Below are positions 16,192-24,615 of a stretch of DNA of 44,579 nt, piece by piece (positions within the stretch are counted from its first letter, which is position 1; each line of letters starts with the position of its first letter). Made by a program: the position numbers and the translations under genes. A model generated the notes under the pieces. The model did not search any database. It had not been told where the DNA came from and saw only the letters and a program-made list of their open reading frames with translations. The stretch is from a virus, in the IMG/VR virus record IMGVR_UViG_3300037071_004345, positions 1 to 44,579 of that record; one strand, given 5' to 3'.

Positions 16192-16884
16192 GTGAAAATC
16201 GAGATCGACGGATTCTACGGAGCGGAGGACTACCTACTCCTGTCCGAGTTTTTCGCCAAGTTCGCAGAGTCGCGCCGACTTCGCGAGAAGGAGGTCTTCG
16301 CGACGAGCGGCTCGCAGGAGCCGTACATCCTGACGGCCGAAGGCTCCGGCTCCGGCGCCGGAGCCGCGACCGACAGGCGCGACGCCGGCACGATGGACCC
16401 CGCCTATGCGACCGACAGCGGAACGCAGACCGCCCCCGGAACGGAAGCCCCGGCCAAGCGCACGCGACGCACCAAGGCGCAGATCGCCGACGACGAGAAG
16501 AAAGAGTACGCCGAGAAGGTCAAGCTGGCGCAGCAGTTGGGCGAGGCGTCCAACATTTCGACCACGCCCGAGGACCGGCAGGATCCCGAGTTCGCTGACG
16601 ACGAGGCGACGGAGGAGCAGGGCGACTTCTTCGGCGACGAGGATGTGCTCGACGAGGACGTGGCGGATGACCTGATCGACGGCTACGCCGTGACCGACGA
16701 GGGCCTCGTCGCCGCGATGAAAGCCTATGTCGCCAAGTTCGACATGGCTGCGGCGCAGACCAACGCCAAGGCCCTGTTCGGTGGCTACACCAAGCGCAGC
16801 GAGGTCACTGCGGCCGGCGAGGCGGCGATCGCCACCGCGATCCGCAACTTCGCCAACGCCGTCAACACCGGCAAGGCGGCCTGA
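16192..16884 (+). CDS. Acidic protein upstream of nuclease and SSB, unknown function
   Basis: 230 residues from GTG 16192, chosen because GGAGA lies eight bases upstream; an ATG at 16153 overlapping the previous gene would add 13 residues. There are three parts: an N-terminal alpha/beta segment (IEIDGFYGAEDYLLLSEFF), a low-complexity linker with a basic patch (KRTRRTKAQ) and a strongly acidic stretch containing GDFFGDED, and a C-terminal helical domain (VAAMKAYVAKFDMAAAQTNA onward). The buried GDFFG equals the end of the adjacent SSB. A partner of the DUF2800/DUF2815 pair is plausible. Confidence 0.6.
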   Translation: MKIEIDGFYGAEDYLLLSEFFAKFAESRRLREKEVFATSGSQEPYILTAEGSGSGAGAATDRRDAGTMDPAYATDSGTQTAPGTEAPAKRTRRTKAQIADDEKKEYAEKVKLAQQLGEASNISTTPEDRQDPEFADDEATEEQGDFFGDEDVLDEDVADDLIDGYAVTDEGLVAAMKAYVAKFDMAAAQTNAKALFGGYTKRSEVTAAGEAAIATAIRNFANAVNTGKAA

Positions 16885-16885
16885 C

Positions 16886-18151
16886 ATGGCGCACGGTTCT
16901 CGCGCCCATGCTCGGTGGTCGGCCAGCTCGTCAGAGCGCAACTTCGCGTGTCCTGGCGCGCTGGCGCTGATCGAGCGCATGGGCGTCGAGGATCGTGAGA
17001 CCGAAGCCGCGGCCTGGGGCACCGCTTGCCACCAGGTCGCGGAACGCTGCCTCCGCGCGGGCGATGATGCCGACAAGTACATCCTCACGATAGAGAAAAC
17101 GAAGTCATTCTCGTTCGTCTTCGACGAGGAGATGGCTGAGTGTACGCAGGTCTTCCTCGACTACGTGCGCGGGCGGATGACCGAGTATTCGGAGGCAGGC
17201 GAACTCTACCACCCGGACGGCCACGCCTGCTCGATTCCAGAGGCCACCCTCCTGATCGAGCAGCAGTTCGACCTGTCTCCCATCAACCCGCCATTTGAAG
17301 CGGGAGGGACAGGCGACGCCGTGCTGCTGTTCCCGGCCTGGGGGATGATCGAGGTCGTCGACCTCAAGACCGGCCGCAAGTGGGTGGAGGCCGAGGGCAA
17401 CAAGCAGACGCGCACCTACGCCCTCGGCGCAGCCATCGCCAACAAAGGGCCGTGGACGCGGGTTCGCAGCACGATCGTCCAGCCGCGTGTCGGTGACGAC
17501 GCCGTGCGCTCCGAGGAAATCGACATCTGCGATCTCCTCGACTGGACGACCGATTTGCTCGAAGCCATGCACGCCAGCGCCGCCCTCGACGCCCCTCTCA
17601 TCGCCGGCGACCACTGCCACGCGACGTTCTGCCCCGCTGCGGGCCGTGGCTGCCCCGCGATGGAGGCCAAAGCCCTCGAGGCTGCCCACACGTTCTTCGC
17701 GCCCGTCGAGGCTGGCGCTGTCGCGGTAGCGCAGCCGCCAGACCCGCGCACCATGCCCGTCGAGAAGGTCGTCGGCGTCCTCGACGCCGCAGACATGATC
17801 GAGAACTGGCTCAACGGCGTGCGCCAGTACGCCCGCGAGCTGGTCGAAGCCGGCGAGACGGTCGGCGACTACATCCTCGTCGACAAGCAGGCGCGGCGGA
17901 AGTGGCTGGACGCGGAGGATCTGCCCTCGGAGCTGACGAAGCGCCTCGGCATCCCCGAGAGCGGCCTCTACGAGAGCAAGCTCAAGTCCCCGGCGCAGAT
18001 CGACAAGTTGGCCGGGAAACAGGGGGCGAAGATCATCGCCGATCTTTGGACGAAGGAGAGCAGCGGGACGAACCTGGTGCGCTCCGACAAGACGACGCGC
18101 GTGCCTGCCATCCCTGCCGCGCAGAAATTCTTCAGCATCGAAAAGGAGTAG
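16886..18151 (+). CDS. DUF2800-type PD-(D/E)XK nuclease (Cas4/RecB-like)
   Basis: 421 residues from ATG 16886, one base after the previous stop. Nuclease core: GTGDAV (first Asp), then EVVDLKTGR (E-x-D-x-K) and NKQTRTYALGA (Q-x3-Y helix), the order of RecB/Cas4-like exonucleases. A cysteine near the N-terminus (NFACPG) and a cluster CHATFCPAAGRGCPAM are placed as in Fe-S Cas4-type enzymes. It probably resects DNA ends for recombination with the following single-strand binding protein, a common phage pair (DUF2800 with DUF2815). The C-terminal 90 residues are a basic helical extension. Confidence 0.8.
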   Translation: MAHGSRAHARWSASSSERNFACPGALALIERMGVEDRETEAAAWGTACHQVAERCLRAGDDADKYILTIEKTKSFSFVFDEEMAECTQVFLDYVRGRMTEYSEAGELYHPDGHACSIPEATLLIEQQFDLSPINPPFEAGGTGDAVLLFPAWGMIEVVDLKTGRKWVEAEGNKQTRTYALGAAIANKGPWTRVRSTIVQPRVGDDAVRSEEIDICDLLDWTTDLLEAMHASAALDAPLIAGDHCHATFCPAAGRGCPAMEAKALEAAHTFFAPVEAGAVAVAQPPDPRTMPVEKVVGVLDAADMIENWLNGVRQYARELVEAGETVGDYILVDKQARRKWLDAEDLPSELTKRLGIPESGLYESKLKSPAQIDKLAGKQGAKIIADLWTKESSGTNLVRSDKTTRVPAIPAAQKFFSIEKE

Positions 18152-18155
18152 ACGA

Positions 18156-18791
18156 ATGGCGAAGAACAGCATGTTCCGCACCGACCGGTTCAAGGGGCCG
18201 CTCATGCGCATCAGCTACGCATGGCAGCTTTTCAAGCCGCGCGAGGCGGGCGAGTTCGGCCGCGGCGGCTACGGCTGCACCCTCATCATGCCGAAGTCCG
18301 GCGACTGGTCGGCCATCCAGGGCGCCATCAAGGCGTGCGTCGCAGGACAGTGGGGCGACCGCGGCGCTGAGAAGTGGAAGGCGGGGCTCATCAAGAACCC
18401 CATCCTCGACGGTGCCGGCAAGGAGGCCCGCAGCAAGGAGAGCGGCGAGCTTCACCCCGGCATGGGTGAAGACGTGCGGTTCATCCGCGTCGGCTCCGGC
18501 CTCGATCGTAAGCCGCAGGTCTACGACCAGAACGTCGTGCTCCTCGCCGACTCCGACGACTGCCCGAGCGGCTCGTGGGGCTACCCGGTGCTCAACGCCT
18601 ACACCTGGCACAACGACCAGAACGGCGACGGCGTGAGCTTCGGGATCGAGATGTTCCAACTCGTGAAGAAGGCCGAGGGTGGCGACGTGCTCGGTGGCAG
18701 CGGGAAGGCCAACCCGAGCGCCTTCTTCGAGGCCGTGGCTGGCGCGGGCGACGGCGAGAAGCCCGAGTCTGCCGGCGACTTCTTCGGCTAG
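18156..18791 (+). CDS. DUF2815 single-stranded DNA-binding protein (gp2.5-like)
   Basis: 211 residues, four bases after the nuclease. The opening (FKGPLMRISYAWQLFKPREA), a central DGAGKEARSKESGELHPGMG region and VYDQNVVLLADSDDCPSGSWG match the DUF2815 OB-fold family related to T7 gp2.5. It coats single-stranded DNA in replication and recombination. The C-terminal 40 residues are Gly-rich and acidic, ending AGDFFG; gp2.5-like proteins use an acidic, Phe-ended tail to contact polymerase and helicase. It therefore gives the reference for the shared tail in this genome. Confidence 0.85.
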   Translation: MAKNSMFRTDRFKGPLMRISYAWQLFKPREAGEFGRGGYGCTLIMPKSGDWSAIQGAIKACVAGQWGDRGAEKWKAGLIKNPILDGAGKEARSKESGELHPGMGEDVRFIRVGSGLDRKPQVYDQNVVLLADSDDCPSGSWGYPVLNAYTWHNDQNGDGVSFGIEMFQLVKKAEGGDVLGGSGKANPSAFFEAVAGAGDGEKPESAGDFFG

Positions 18792-18796
18792 GCGCC

Positions 18797-19126
18797 GTGC
18801 CTGCCGATGTGATCTGCGACCTCGACAGGCAACTGATCGAGGCGCACATCGCCCGGAAGGGCGTCACAATCGTCGCGACCGGCGTGTACGGGCTCGACCC
18901 CTACGCGCCGCCGCCCTGCCTCTACTCGGCGTTGCACGCCACTCGCGCCAAGAGGGTCGCCCTCCGACGCGCGGAGGTGCGGACGCTCGTCGAGAAGGGC
19001 GTGACTCAAGACGCCATTGCCGAGGCGATGAACGTCTGCGTCTCGACCATCAACGGCGACGTGCGGGCGCTCAAGGACGAGGGGCGCCTGCCACCGGGAT
19101 ATCCGAGAGGAGAGCGACATGGCTAA
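18797..19126 (+). CDS. Small HTH DNA-binding protein
   Basis: 109 residues from GTG 18797, five bases after the SSB stop. The C-terminal half has a helix-turn-helix (LVEKGVTQDAIAEAMNVCVS, then TINGDVRALKDEG); the N-terminal half holds CDLDRQLIEAHIARKG and a Pro-rich YGLDPYAPPPCLYS loop. It could be a local regulator or a replication accessory protein. The 3' end overlaps the GapR-like gene by eight bases. Confidence 0.65.
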   Translation: MPADVICDLDRQLIEAHIARKGVTIVATGVYGLDPYAPPPCLYSALHATRAKRVALRRAEVRTLVEKGVTQDAIAEAMNVCVSTINGDVRALKDEGRLPPGYPRGERHG

Positions 19127-19385
19127 TATCGGTGATAACAGCGAGAGCTACCGCGTCACGGCCGAGGAGCTGAAAGGCTTCATCGCACGCATCGAAGGTC
19201 TCGACGCGCAGAGGACCGATCTCGCGGAGGACATCAAGGAGGTCAAGGCCGAGGCGAAGGCCCGCGGCTACGACATGAAGGCTCTGGCAGCGGTCATTCG
19301 GCGGCGCAAGCAGGATCGTGACGCCGTGAAGGAGCAGGACGCTATCATCGCCCTGTACGAAGACACGCTGGGGATCTTCTCCTGA
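19119..19385 (+). CDS. GapR-like (DUF2312) DNA-binding protein
   Basis: 88 residues with AGGAGAG upstream. The sequence follows the DUF2312 plan: LKGFIARIEGLDAQRTDLAE, IKEVKAEAKARGYDMKALAA, then RRRKQDRDAVKEQDAIIALY. GapR tetramers clamp overtwisted DNA ahead of moving polymerases and help topoisomerases, and the family is mainly alphaproteobacterial. The phage copy may ease supercoiling during replication or compete with the host protein. It ends LGIFS. The stop overlaps the next ATG. Confidence 0.85.
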   Translation: MANIGDNSESYRVTAEELKGFIARIEGLDAQRTDLAEDIKEVKAEAKARGYDMKALAAVIRRRKQDRDAVKEQDAIIALYEDTLGIFS

Positions 19386-20728
19386 TGCCCACGATCCTCC
19401 CCGGTGACAACCGCGCCTCGCTCGCCGCGATGGCTGAGAACAGCATCGACGCGGTTGTCACCGACCCGCCGTACAGCTTGACGTCGATCACGAAGCGGTT
19501 TGGCGCGGCCAACGCTGCGCCAGCCAAGGGGGGCGACGGCAGCTTTGGCCGCGTCTCTGGCGGGTTCATGGGCAAGTCGTGGGACGCCACGGGCATCGAG
19601 CGCGACCCCGAGTTCTGGGCCGCCGTCTATCGGGTGCTCAAGCCGGGCGCGTTCGCCTTCGCATTCTCGGGCGCCCGCACCGGTCACTGGCAGGCGTGCG
19701 CTATGGAGCAGGCCGGCTTCGTCATGCACCCGATGCACGCCTGGATCTACGGTCAGGGCTTCCCGAAGGGGCACGACGCCAGCAAGGCGATCGACAAGCA
19801 CCTAGGCGTCGAGGGCGACGTGGGGGGCTACAAACCCGGCTACGCCTCCCGACAACGGCCGGGGCTGCTGAAGTCGATGGGTGACGCTTGGTCGGGGGAG
19901 GGGGGATTCCACCGGCCTTGGATGGACGACCCGGACGCCGTGGACCGCCAAGCCCGATCGTACCTGCCCGGCTCTCCCGAGGCCCAGCAGTGGGACGGCT
20001 ACAAGTACGGCACGCAGACGCAGAAGCCGGCGATGGAGCCTATCTACCTCGCGCAGAAGCCCTACGAGGGTAAGCCGGTCGAGAGCATCCTGAAATGGGG
20101 CGTCGGGGCGTTCAACATCGACGGCTGCCGCGTGCCGGCAGCGGACGGCGTACCGAAGTTCGCGCGTAGCGGCGGTGCAGCCGCTAACGTATACGGCGAT
20201 GGCTTGAACCGAAGCAACCGCACAGGCGAACTCACGCACACCGGCCGCTACCCCGCCAACGTGCTGCACGACGGCTCGGACGTGGTGTTGGCGCTGTTCC
20301 CCTACACCAAAAGCACCCCGCCGGGGAACATCAAGCCCAGCGATTCCACCAAGCACGCCTACGGCGAGTACGCGACCCGCAGCCTCGTCGGGCACACAGA
20401 CGAGGGATCTGCAGCACGCTTCTTCAACAGCTTTCCCGTCGATGAGGTGCCCTGGCCGCTGGCGTTCTATCACGCCAAGGCAGGCAAGGCTGACCGCGCG
20501 GGCGCGAAGCACCCTACCGTGAAGCCGATCGGCCTGCTGCGCCACCTGATCCGCCACGTCTGCCCTCCGGAGGGCACGGTTCTCGACCCCTTCGCCGGCA
20601 GCGGCACGACGGCCGAGGCAGCGCGGCTCGAGGGCATGGGCTGCGTGTTGATGGAGGCCGAGCCCGACTACCTGGCGTTCCTGCGGCGGCGGTTCGTGTC
20701 TGAAATAGCGGAGGACATTTTCGCATGA
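19385..20728 (+). CDS. DNA N6-adenine/N4-cytosine methyltransferase
   Basis: 447 residues. DPPY (27-30) comes first and DPFAGSGTTAE (about 401-411) last, the beta-class order also used by CcrM-like enzymes; between them are MGKSWDATG and a long target-recognition region (about 130-330). DPPY points to adenine N6 or cytosine N4 methylation; the sequence does not settle which. There is no linked restriction gene, so protection of phage DNA or a regulatory role is more likely than a complete R-M system. It ends AEDIFA. The start overlaps the GapR-like stop. Confidence 0.85.
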   Translation: MPTILPGDNRASLAAMAENSIDAVVTDPPYSLTSITKRFGAANAAPAKGGDGSFGRVSGGFMGKSWDATGIERDPEFWAAVYRVLKPGAFAFAFSGARTGHWQACAMEQAGFVMHPMHAWIYGQGFPKGHDASKAIDKHLGVEGDVGGYKPGYASRQRPGLLKSMGDAWSGEGGFHRPWMDDPDAVDRQARSYLPGSPEAQQWDGYKYGTQTQKPAMEPIYLAQKPYEGKPVESILKWGVGAFNIDGCRVPAADGVPKFARSGGAAANVYGDGLNRSNRTGELTHTGRYPANVLHDGSDVVLALFPYTKSTPPGNIKPSDSTKHAYGEYATRSLVGHTDEGSAARFFNSFPVDEVPWPLAFYHAKAGKADRAGAKHPTVKPIGLLRHLIRHVCPPEGTVLDPFAGSGTTAEAARLEGMGCVLMEAEPDYLAFLRRRFVSEIAEDIFA

Positions 20729-20958
20729 ACCTCACGGAACTCGAAGCCGCGATGACGGCGCGGAACCTCCAGGCCGTCACCATCGCCTACGTCACGACGC
20801 GCGGGGAGTGGCAGGCGAGCCTCCGGCCGCGAGGCGGAGACGGGTGGCGCATAGACATGGGCGCCACGGTCGAGGAGGCCGTCGCGGGTGCGCTGGCGCA
20901 ATTCCGCGCGCCTGTTGTGTCTGATTCGTCGGCAGACGAAGTGGATCTGTTCGGATGA
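20725..20958 (+). CDS. Small protein between two methyltransferases, unknown function
   Basis: 77 residues; ATG overlaps the upstream TGA (ATGA). It reads as a compact alpha/beta unit: NLTELEAAMTARNLQAVTIA, strands VTTRGEWQASLRP, GGDGWRIDMG, then a helix TVEEAVAGALAQF and an acidic end closing in DEVDLFG. The general plan (short domain, flexible acidic linker, DLFG end) resembles a module built to present the C-terminal tail. No family recognised. Confidence 0.6.
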   Translation: MNLTELEAAMTARNLQAVTIAYVTTRGEWQASLRPRGGDGWRIDMGATVEEAVAGALAQFRAPVVSDSSADEVDLFG

Positions 20959-21521
20959 AAGTGCTCGTCGCCTGCGAGTTCTCCGGGGTTGTGCGACGGG
21001 CGTTCCGCGCGTGCGGGCACGACGCCTGGTCGTGTGATCTTCTCCCGGCCGAGGATGGCGATCCGCACCACATCCAGGGCGACGTCTCGGAGGTATTGCT
21101 GCGGGGCTGGGGGCTGATGGTGGCTCACCCGCCGTGCACGCATCTAGCCGTCTCCGGGGCGCGCTGGTTCGTCGAGAAGCGAGAGGAGCAAGCCGAGGCC
21201 CTGGACTTCGTGCGGGCGCTCCTCGCGGCCCCCATCCCCCGCATCGCACTCGAGAACCCGATCAGCATCATTTCCTCCCGCATCCGCAAGCCGGATCAGA
21301 TCATCCAGCCGTGGCAGTTCGGGCACGGCGAGACGAAGGCCACCTGCCTATGGCTCAAGGGCCTGCCGCCTCTGGTGCCGACCAACGTCGTCGAGGGCCG
21401 GGAGGCGCGCGTGCATCGGATGCCCCCCGGCCCCGATCGGTGGAAGGAGCGCAGTCGCACGTTCCCCGGCATCGCCGAGGCTATGGCGGATCAGTGGATC
21501 AGCGAAGGCATCTTCGGATGA
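20955..21521 (+). CDS. C5-cytosine DNA methyltransferase-like protein
   Basis: 188 residues; start overlaps the previous stop. VLVACEFSGVVRRAFRACGH resembles the SAM-binding motif I of C5 enzymes, HPPCTH (PPC at 59-61) the catalytic Cys loop, and IALENP (Glu100-Asn101-Pro102) the ENV/ENP motif. It is much shorter than classical C5 methyltransferases, with little room for a target-recognition domain, like other compact phage Dcm-type proteins. It may modify phage DNA together with the DPPY enzyme. It ends SEGIFG. Confidence 0.7.
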   Translation: MKVLVACEFSGVVRRAFRACGHDAWSCDLLPAEDGDPHHIQGDVSEVLLRGWGLMVAHPPCTHLAVSGARWFVEKREEQAEALDFVRALLAAPIPRIALENPISIISSRIRKPDQIIQPWQFGHGETKATCLWLKGLPPLVPTNVVEGREARVHRMPPGPDRWKERSRTFPGIAEAMADQWISEGIFG

Positions 21522-23611
21522 CGACGCTCTCCCTCGACTTCGAGACGAGGAGCGCCGTCGACCTCAAGCGCGCCGGCGCGCACCGCTACGCCGCCGACCC
21601 CAGCACCGACGCCTGGTGCGCCTGCTACGCCCTCGACGACGACCCCGTGAAGGTGTGGCGGCCGGGGATGCCGACGCCCCCCGAGATCGCGCTGGCGCAG
21701 ATCGAAGGCTGGACGATCGCCGGCTGGAACGTGGCCTTCGAGCGCCTGATCTGGAACGGCGTATGCACGCCGCGCTACGGCTGGCCGCGCCCGGACCTCG
21801 AGCAGTTCGACGACACGGCTGCTGCGGCCGCAGCTATGGGCCTCCCGCGCAACCTGGGCGACGCAGCTCGCGCCCTCGGCAGCGAGCACGAGAAGGACGA
21901 CACCGGCCACAGGCTCATGTTGCAGATGGCCAAGCCTAGGCGGGCGCGCAAAGGCGAGGCCGAGGGCGTCTACTGGTGGGACGACGAGGACCGCCTAGGG
22001 CGCCTCATCGCCTACTGCGTGAAGGACGTCGAGGCGGAACGCGCGCTGCGCAAGCTGCTCATCCCGCTCCCGGCCGAGGAGCGCGCCTGCTATCTGTTCG
22101 ACCAGCGGATGAACGATCGCGGCGTCAGGCTTGATACGGCGCTCATCAAGTCCATGCGCCGCATCACGGACGACGCCAAGCTCGACCTCGACGCCCGCAT
22201 GGCCGAAGCCACGGGCGGCGCCGCGACAGCGTGCACGCAGGTCGCCCGCATCGTGGCGTGGGTGGCCGAGCGCGGCGAGGGCGTCCCCAGCCTCGCGAAA
22301 GCCGCGCTCTCCGAGGCGCTCGAGGACGCCTTCATGCCGGAGGACGTGCGCACGGTGCTCGAGTTGCGCCAGTCGGCCGCGAAGTCCAGCACCGCCAAGC
22401 TCGACGCCATGTCTGCCTGCGTCTCAGCCGATGGCCGGGCGCGGGGGCAGCACCTCTATCATGGCGCGAGCACGGGCCGATGGAGCGGCCGGCTCATCCA
22501 GGTCCAGAACCTCCCTCGCGGGACTGGAACGGTAGCCGACCCGGACGCCGCCGCGCCTGACTTCCTGACGGGCTCCGCGCCTTGGGTGCGGCTCTCCCAC
22601 GGCGACCCCATGTCGGCCGTCTCGGACATGCTGCGCGCCTGCATGGTGGCGTCTGAGGGGCATCGATTACTGGCGGCAGACTTCGCCAACATCGAGGGCC
22701 GCGTGACGTCGTGGCTCGCGGGGGAAGCGTGGAAGCTCGAGGCGTTCCGTGCTGCCGACGAGGGCCGAGGCCCCGGCCTCTATGAGCTGACGGCCAGCCG
22801 CATCTTCAACTGCGCCGTCGAGGGCGTGACGAAGGCGCAGCGGCAGGTGGGCAAGACGGCGGAGCTGGCCCTTGGCTTCGCTGGCGGCGTCCCGGCCTTC
22901 CACGCCTTCGCGCAGGTCTACAACACCGACATGGCGCAAGCCTATGATTCGCTGCGCGCCAGCGTCGACGGCGAGACGTGCGAGAGGGCCGAGCGCGCGT
23001 ACATCCGCTGGGAGAAGGAGGGGCTGCTCGCCACCGACGTCATGTCGCGCGAGGCGTGGATCGCCAGCGACGTGACGAAGCGCATGTGGCGGGAGAAGCA
23101 CCCCGCGACGACGGCCTGGTGGGACGATCTGGCCAAGGCAGTGTTCGCCGCTGTGACGAAGCCGGGGACACTGACACACTGCGGCCGGCTATCCTACATC
23201 GTCAAGCGCGGCTTCCTCTGGTGCCGCCTCCCCTCCGGCCGATGCCTCGCCTACGGCTCCCCTGACGTCCGCATGGTCGCGACGCCGTGGGGCGAGAAGC
23301 AGGCTACTCCAACTGCGTTGGGAGTAGATTCAATCACGAAGCGGTGGCGACGTTACCCGCTAACCCGCCAGATTCTCTCGGAGAATCCCGTGCAGGCTGT
23401 GGCGCGGGACTGCATGAGAGACGGCATGCTGGCGTGTGAGCGCGCAGGCTACCCCATCGTCCTGACCGTCCACGACGAGGCTGTGGCTGATACCCCGCAG
23501 GGCTTCGGCAGCCTCGAGGAGTTTGAGCACCTGCTCTCCGACATGCCTGCATGGGCCGAGGGGCTGCCTGTCGTCGCCACGGGATTCGAGGCTCAACGAT
23601 ATCGCAAATAG
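21518..23611 (+). CDS. Family A DNA polymerase
   Basis: 697 residues from ATG 21518, overlapping the methyltransferase stop; an in-frame extension upstream was rejected as shadow. A 3'-5' exonuclease domain opens with LSLDFET (Asp7, Glu9). The polymerase domain has motif A (LLAADFANIEGRVTSWLAGE), motif B region (AQRQVGKTAELALGFAGG) and motif C (VLTVHDEAVAD, His652-Asp653-Glu654). This is the replicative enzyme. Unlike many neighbours it lacks the Phe-small-residue tail, ending QRYRK, which fits it being a receptor rather than a carrier of that tail. Confidence 0.92.
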   Translation: MTTLSLDFETRSAVDLKRAGAHRYAADPSTDAWCACYALDDDPVKVWRPGMPTPPEIALAQIEGWTIAGWNVAFERLIWNGVCTPRYGWPRPDLEQFDDTAAAAAAMGLPRNLGDAARALGSEHEKDDTGHRLMLQMAKPRRARKGEAEGVYWWDDEDRLGRLIAYCVKDVEAERALRKLLIPLPAEERACYLFDQRMNDRGVRLDTALIKSMRRITDDAKLDLDARMAEATGGAATACTQVARIVAWVAERGEGVPSLAKAALSEALEDAFMPEDVRTVLELRQSAAKSSTAKLDAMSACVSADGRARGQHLYHGASTGRWSGRLIQVQNLPRGTGTVADPDAAAPDFLTGSAPWVRLSHGDPMSAVSDMLRACMVASEGHRLLAADFANIEGRVTSWLAGEAWKLEAFRAADEGRGPGLYELTASRIFNCAVEGVTKAQRQVGKTAELALGFAGGVPAFHAFAQVYNTDMAQAYDSLRASVDGETCERAERAYIRWEKEGLLATDVMSREAWIASDVTKRMWREKHPATTAWWDDLAKAVFAAVTKPGTLTHCGRLSYIVKRGFLWCRLPSGRCLAYGSPDVRMVATPWGEKQATPTALGVDSITKRWRRYPLTRQILSENPVQAVARDCMRDGMLACERAGYPIVLTVHDEAVADTPQGFGSLEEFEHLLSDMPAWAEGLPVVATGFEAQRYRK

Positions 23612-23615
23612 GCGG

Positions 23616-23643
23616 TTGACGAGCGCCATACATCCGACATACA
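23616..23643 (+). promoter_or_regulatory. Candidate promoter with repeated CATACAT motif
   Basis: TTGACG (23616-23621), 16 bases, then CATACA (23638-23643). The 71-base gap holds CCATACAT (23626-23633) and GACATACAT (23636-23644), a direct repeat with 11-base spacing that includes the recurring GACATAC. It is likely to drive the small-gene run from 23683. Confidence 0.45.
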
Positions 23644-23682
23644 TTAGCGTTAACGAGCAGACGAATCAGACGGACAGGAAAA

Positions 23683-23871
23683 ATGCCCCTCGAAGCAGAA
23701 GCCCGCAATATCACGACCATGCGCCTCCCGGCCGGTCTGCTGCGGGAGCTGACGAAGATCGCCAACCGCCGCGGCATGTCGCGCACGAAGCTGGTGGAGC
23801 GCGAGATGATCGCCCTTGTCAAGCGCGAGGGCGATTACGGCTACGACGAAGACGAAGACCCGTTCGCATGA
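23683..23871 (+). CDS. Ribbon-helix-helix DNA-binding protein
   Basis: 62 residues, ATG with AGGAAAA upstream. The pattern NITTMRLPAGLLRELTKIAN, then RRGMSRTKLVEREM is an Arc/MetJ-type ribbon-helix-helix with strand ITTMRLP. The C-terminus is very acidic, ending DEDEDPFA. It is first in its operon behind a promoter with GACATAC, so it may be a regulator of this or nearby operons. Confidence 0.7.
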   Translation: MPLEAEARNITTMRLPAGLLRELTKIANRRGMSRTKLVEREMIALVKREGDYGYDEDEDPFA

Positions 23872-24077
23872 CCCGCCCCGACGACGAGACAATCGAACGG
23901 GTAGCCGTGCTGCTGTCGATCGCCCAAGAGGGGCGACGGCTACCGTGGCCGGCGCACCTGAGCGAAGTCGAGCGCGACGTGTGGCGGGTGCGGGCGATGC
24001 AGATCATCGCCGCTTGGCACGGCGCAAACGCCCTGTTGGCCCGTACCGATCCGCCCAGCCCGCCGGTCGGCCTATGA
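23868..24077 (+). CDS. Small helical protein, unknown function
   Basis: 69 residues from ATG 23868, overlapping the ribbon-helix-helix stop by four bases. It contains two amphipathic helices (ETIERVAVLLSIAQEG and EVERDVWRVRAMQIIAAWHG) and a Pro-rich end. No motif recognised. The coupled start argues that it is real. Confidence 0.55.
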   Translation: MTRPDDETIERVAVLLSIAQEGRRLPWPAHLSEVERDVWRVRAMQIIAAWHGANALLARTDPPSPPVGL

Positions 24078-24364
24078 GAAGCTTGAACGAGGCCAGGGCG
24101 CGACAGGCCGCAGCCAAGGCCGCCTTCTTTCGCGGCGAAACGGACCAGCACCCGCAAGGACTCTCCGGACGGGCGTGGATCATCCCTCCCGAGGAGACAC
24201 GCTGCATGTGGGATTGGGGCGAATATGGCGCCGACGCGGGTTGGGACCACGATCGAATCGTCGGGCGATCGGAGCATACGATCGCAGAGCATCGGCGAAA
24301 GCTGGCCGTCCTTCACTACAAGCTGACTCAACTGAGCCTGCGGATGCGGACGGGGCCGCGATGA
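24074..24364 (+). CDS. Small basic protein, unknown function
   Basis: 96 residues; ATG overlaps the previous stop. An Ala/Arg-rich N-terminal helix (EARARQAAAKAAFFRG), an aromatic middle (MWDWGEYGADAGWDHD) and a His/Arg/Lys-rich C-terminal helix (TIAEHRRKLAVLHYKLTQLS). It might bind nucleic acid through its basic helices, but no family is recognised. Confidence 0.55.
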   Translation: MRSLNEARARQAAAKAAFFRGETDQHPQGLSGRAWIIPPEETRCMWDWGEYGADAGWDHDRIVGRSEHTIAEHRRKLAVLHYKLTQLSLRMRTGPR

Positions 24365-24615
24365 CCCTCGACGACCTTCGCGCCGCGGCGCCCGACCTGG
24401 GCTTCGCCCTCTACGCCTACGCCCCAGCGAACGCTGGCGGTCCCGTGACGCTCGAGGTCCACGCCGCCGAGGGGGTCTTCACCTTCGATGGCCCGACTGA
24501 GGCCGCAGTGATCGCGGCCGCCTTTCCCCACCAAGCAACGGAGGAACCCGATGTCCGCCCGTCCCCAGCACCCACTGACGAAGCGCCTGCCGCGAGCGAG
24601 GACATCTTCGCGTAA
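24361..24615 (+). CDS. Small acidic protein with EDIFA tail
   Basis: 84 residues; ATG overlaps the previous TGA. A folded N-terminal part (LDDLRAAAPDLGFALYAYAP, then VTLEVHAAEGVFTFDGPTEA) is followed by a 25-residue Pro/Ala/Glu linker and the end SEDIFA, the same as the methyltransferase end EDIFA. Like the 77-residue protein at 20725, it has the look of a small domain carrying the shared tail on a flexible arm. Confidence 0.6.
   Translation: MTLDDLRAAAPDLGFALYAYAPANAGGPVTLEVHAAEGVFTFDGPTEAAVIAAAFPHQATEEPDVRPSPAPTDEAPAASEDIFA

Noticed and set aside
21134-21517. Upstream in-frame extension of the DNA polymerase
   Set aside because: Overlaps the C5 methyltransferase and reads as shadow; ATG 21518 gives the exonuclease motif at the normal place.
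19385-21521. Complete restriction-modification system
   Set aside because: Two methyltransferases are present but no restriction endonuclease gene was found beside them.
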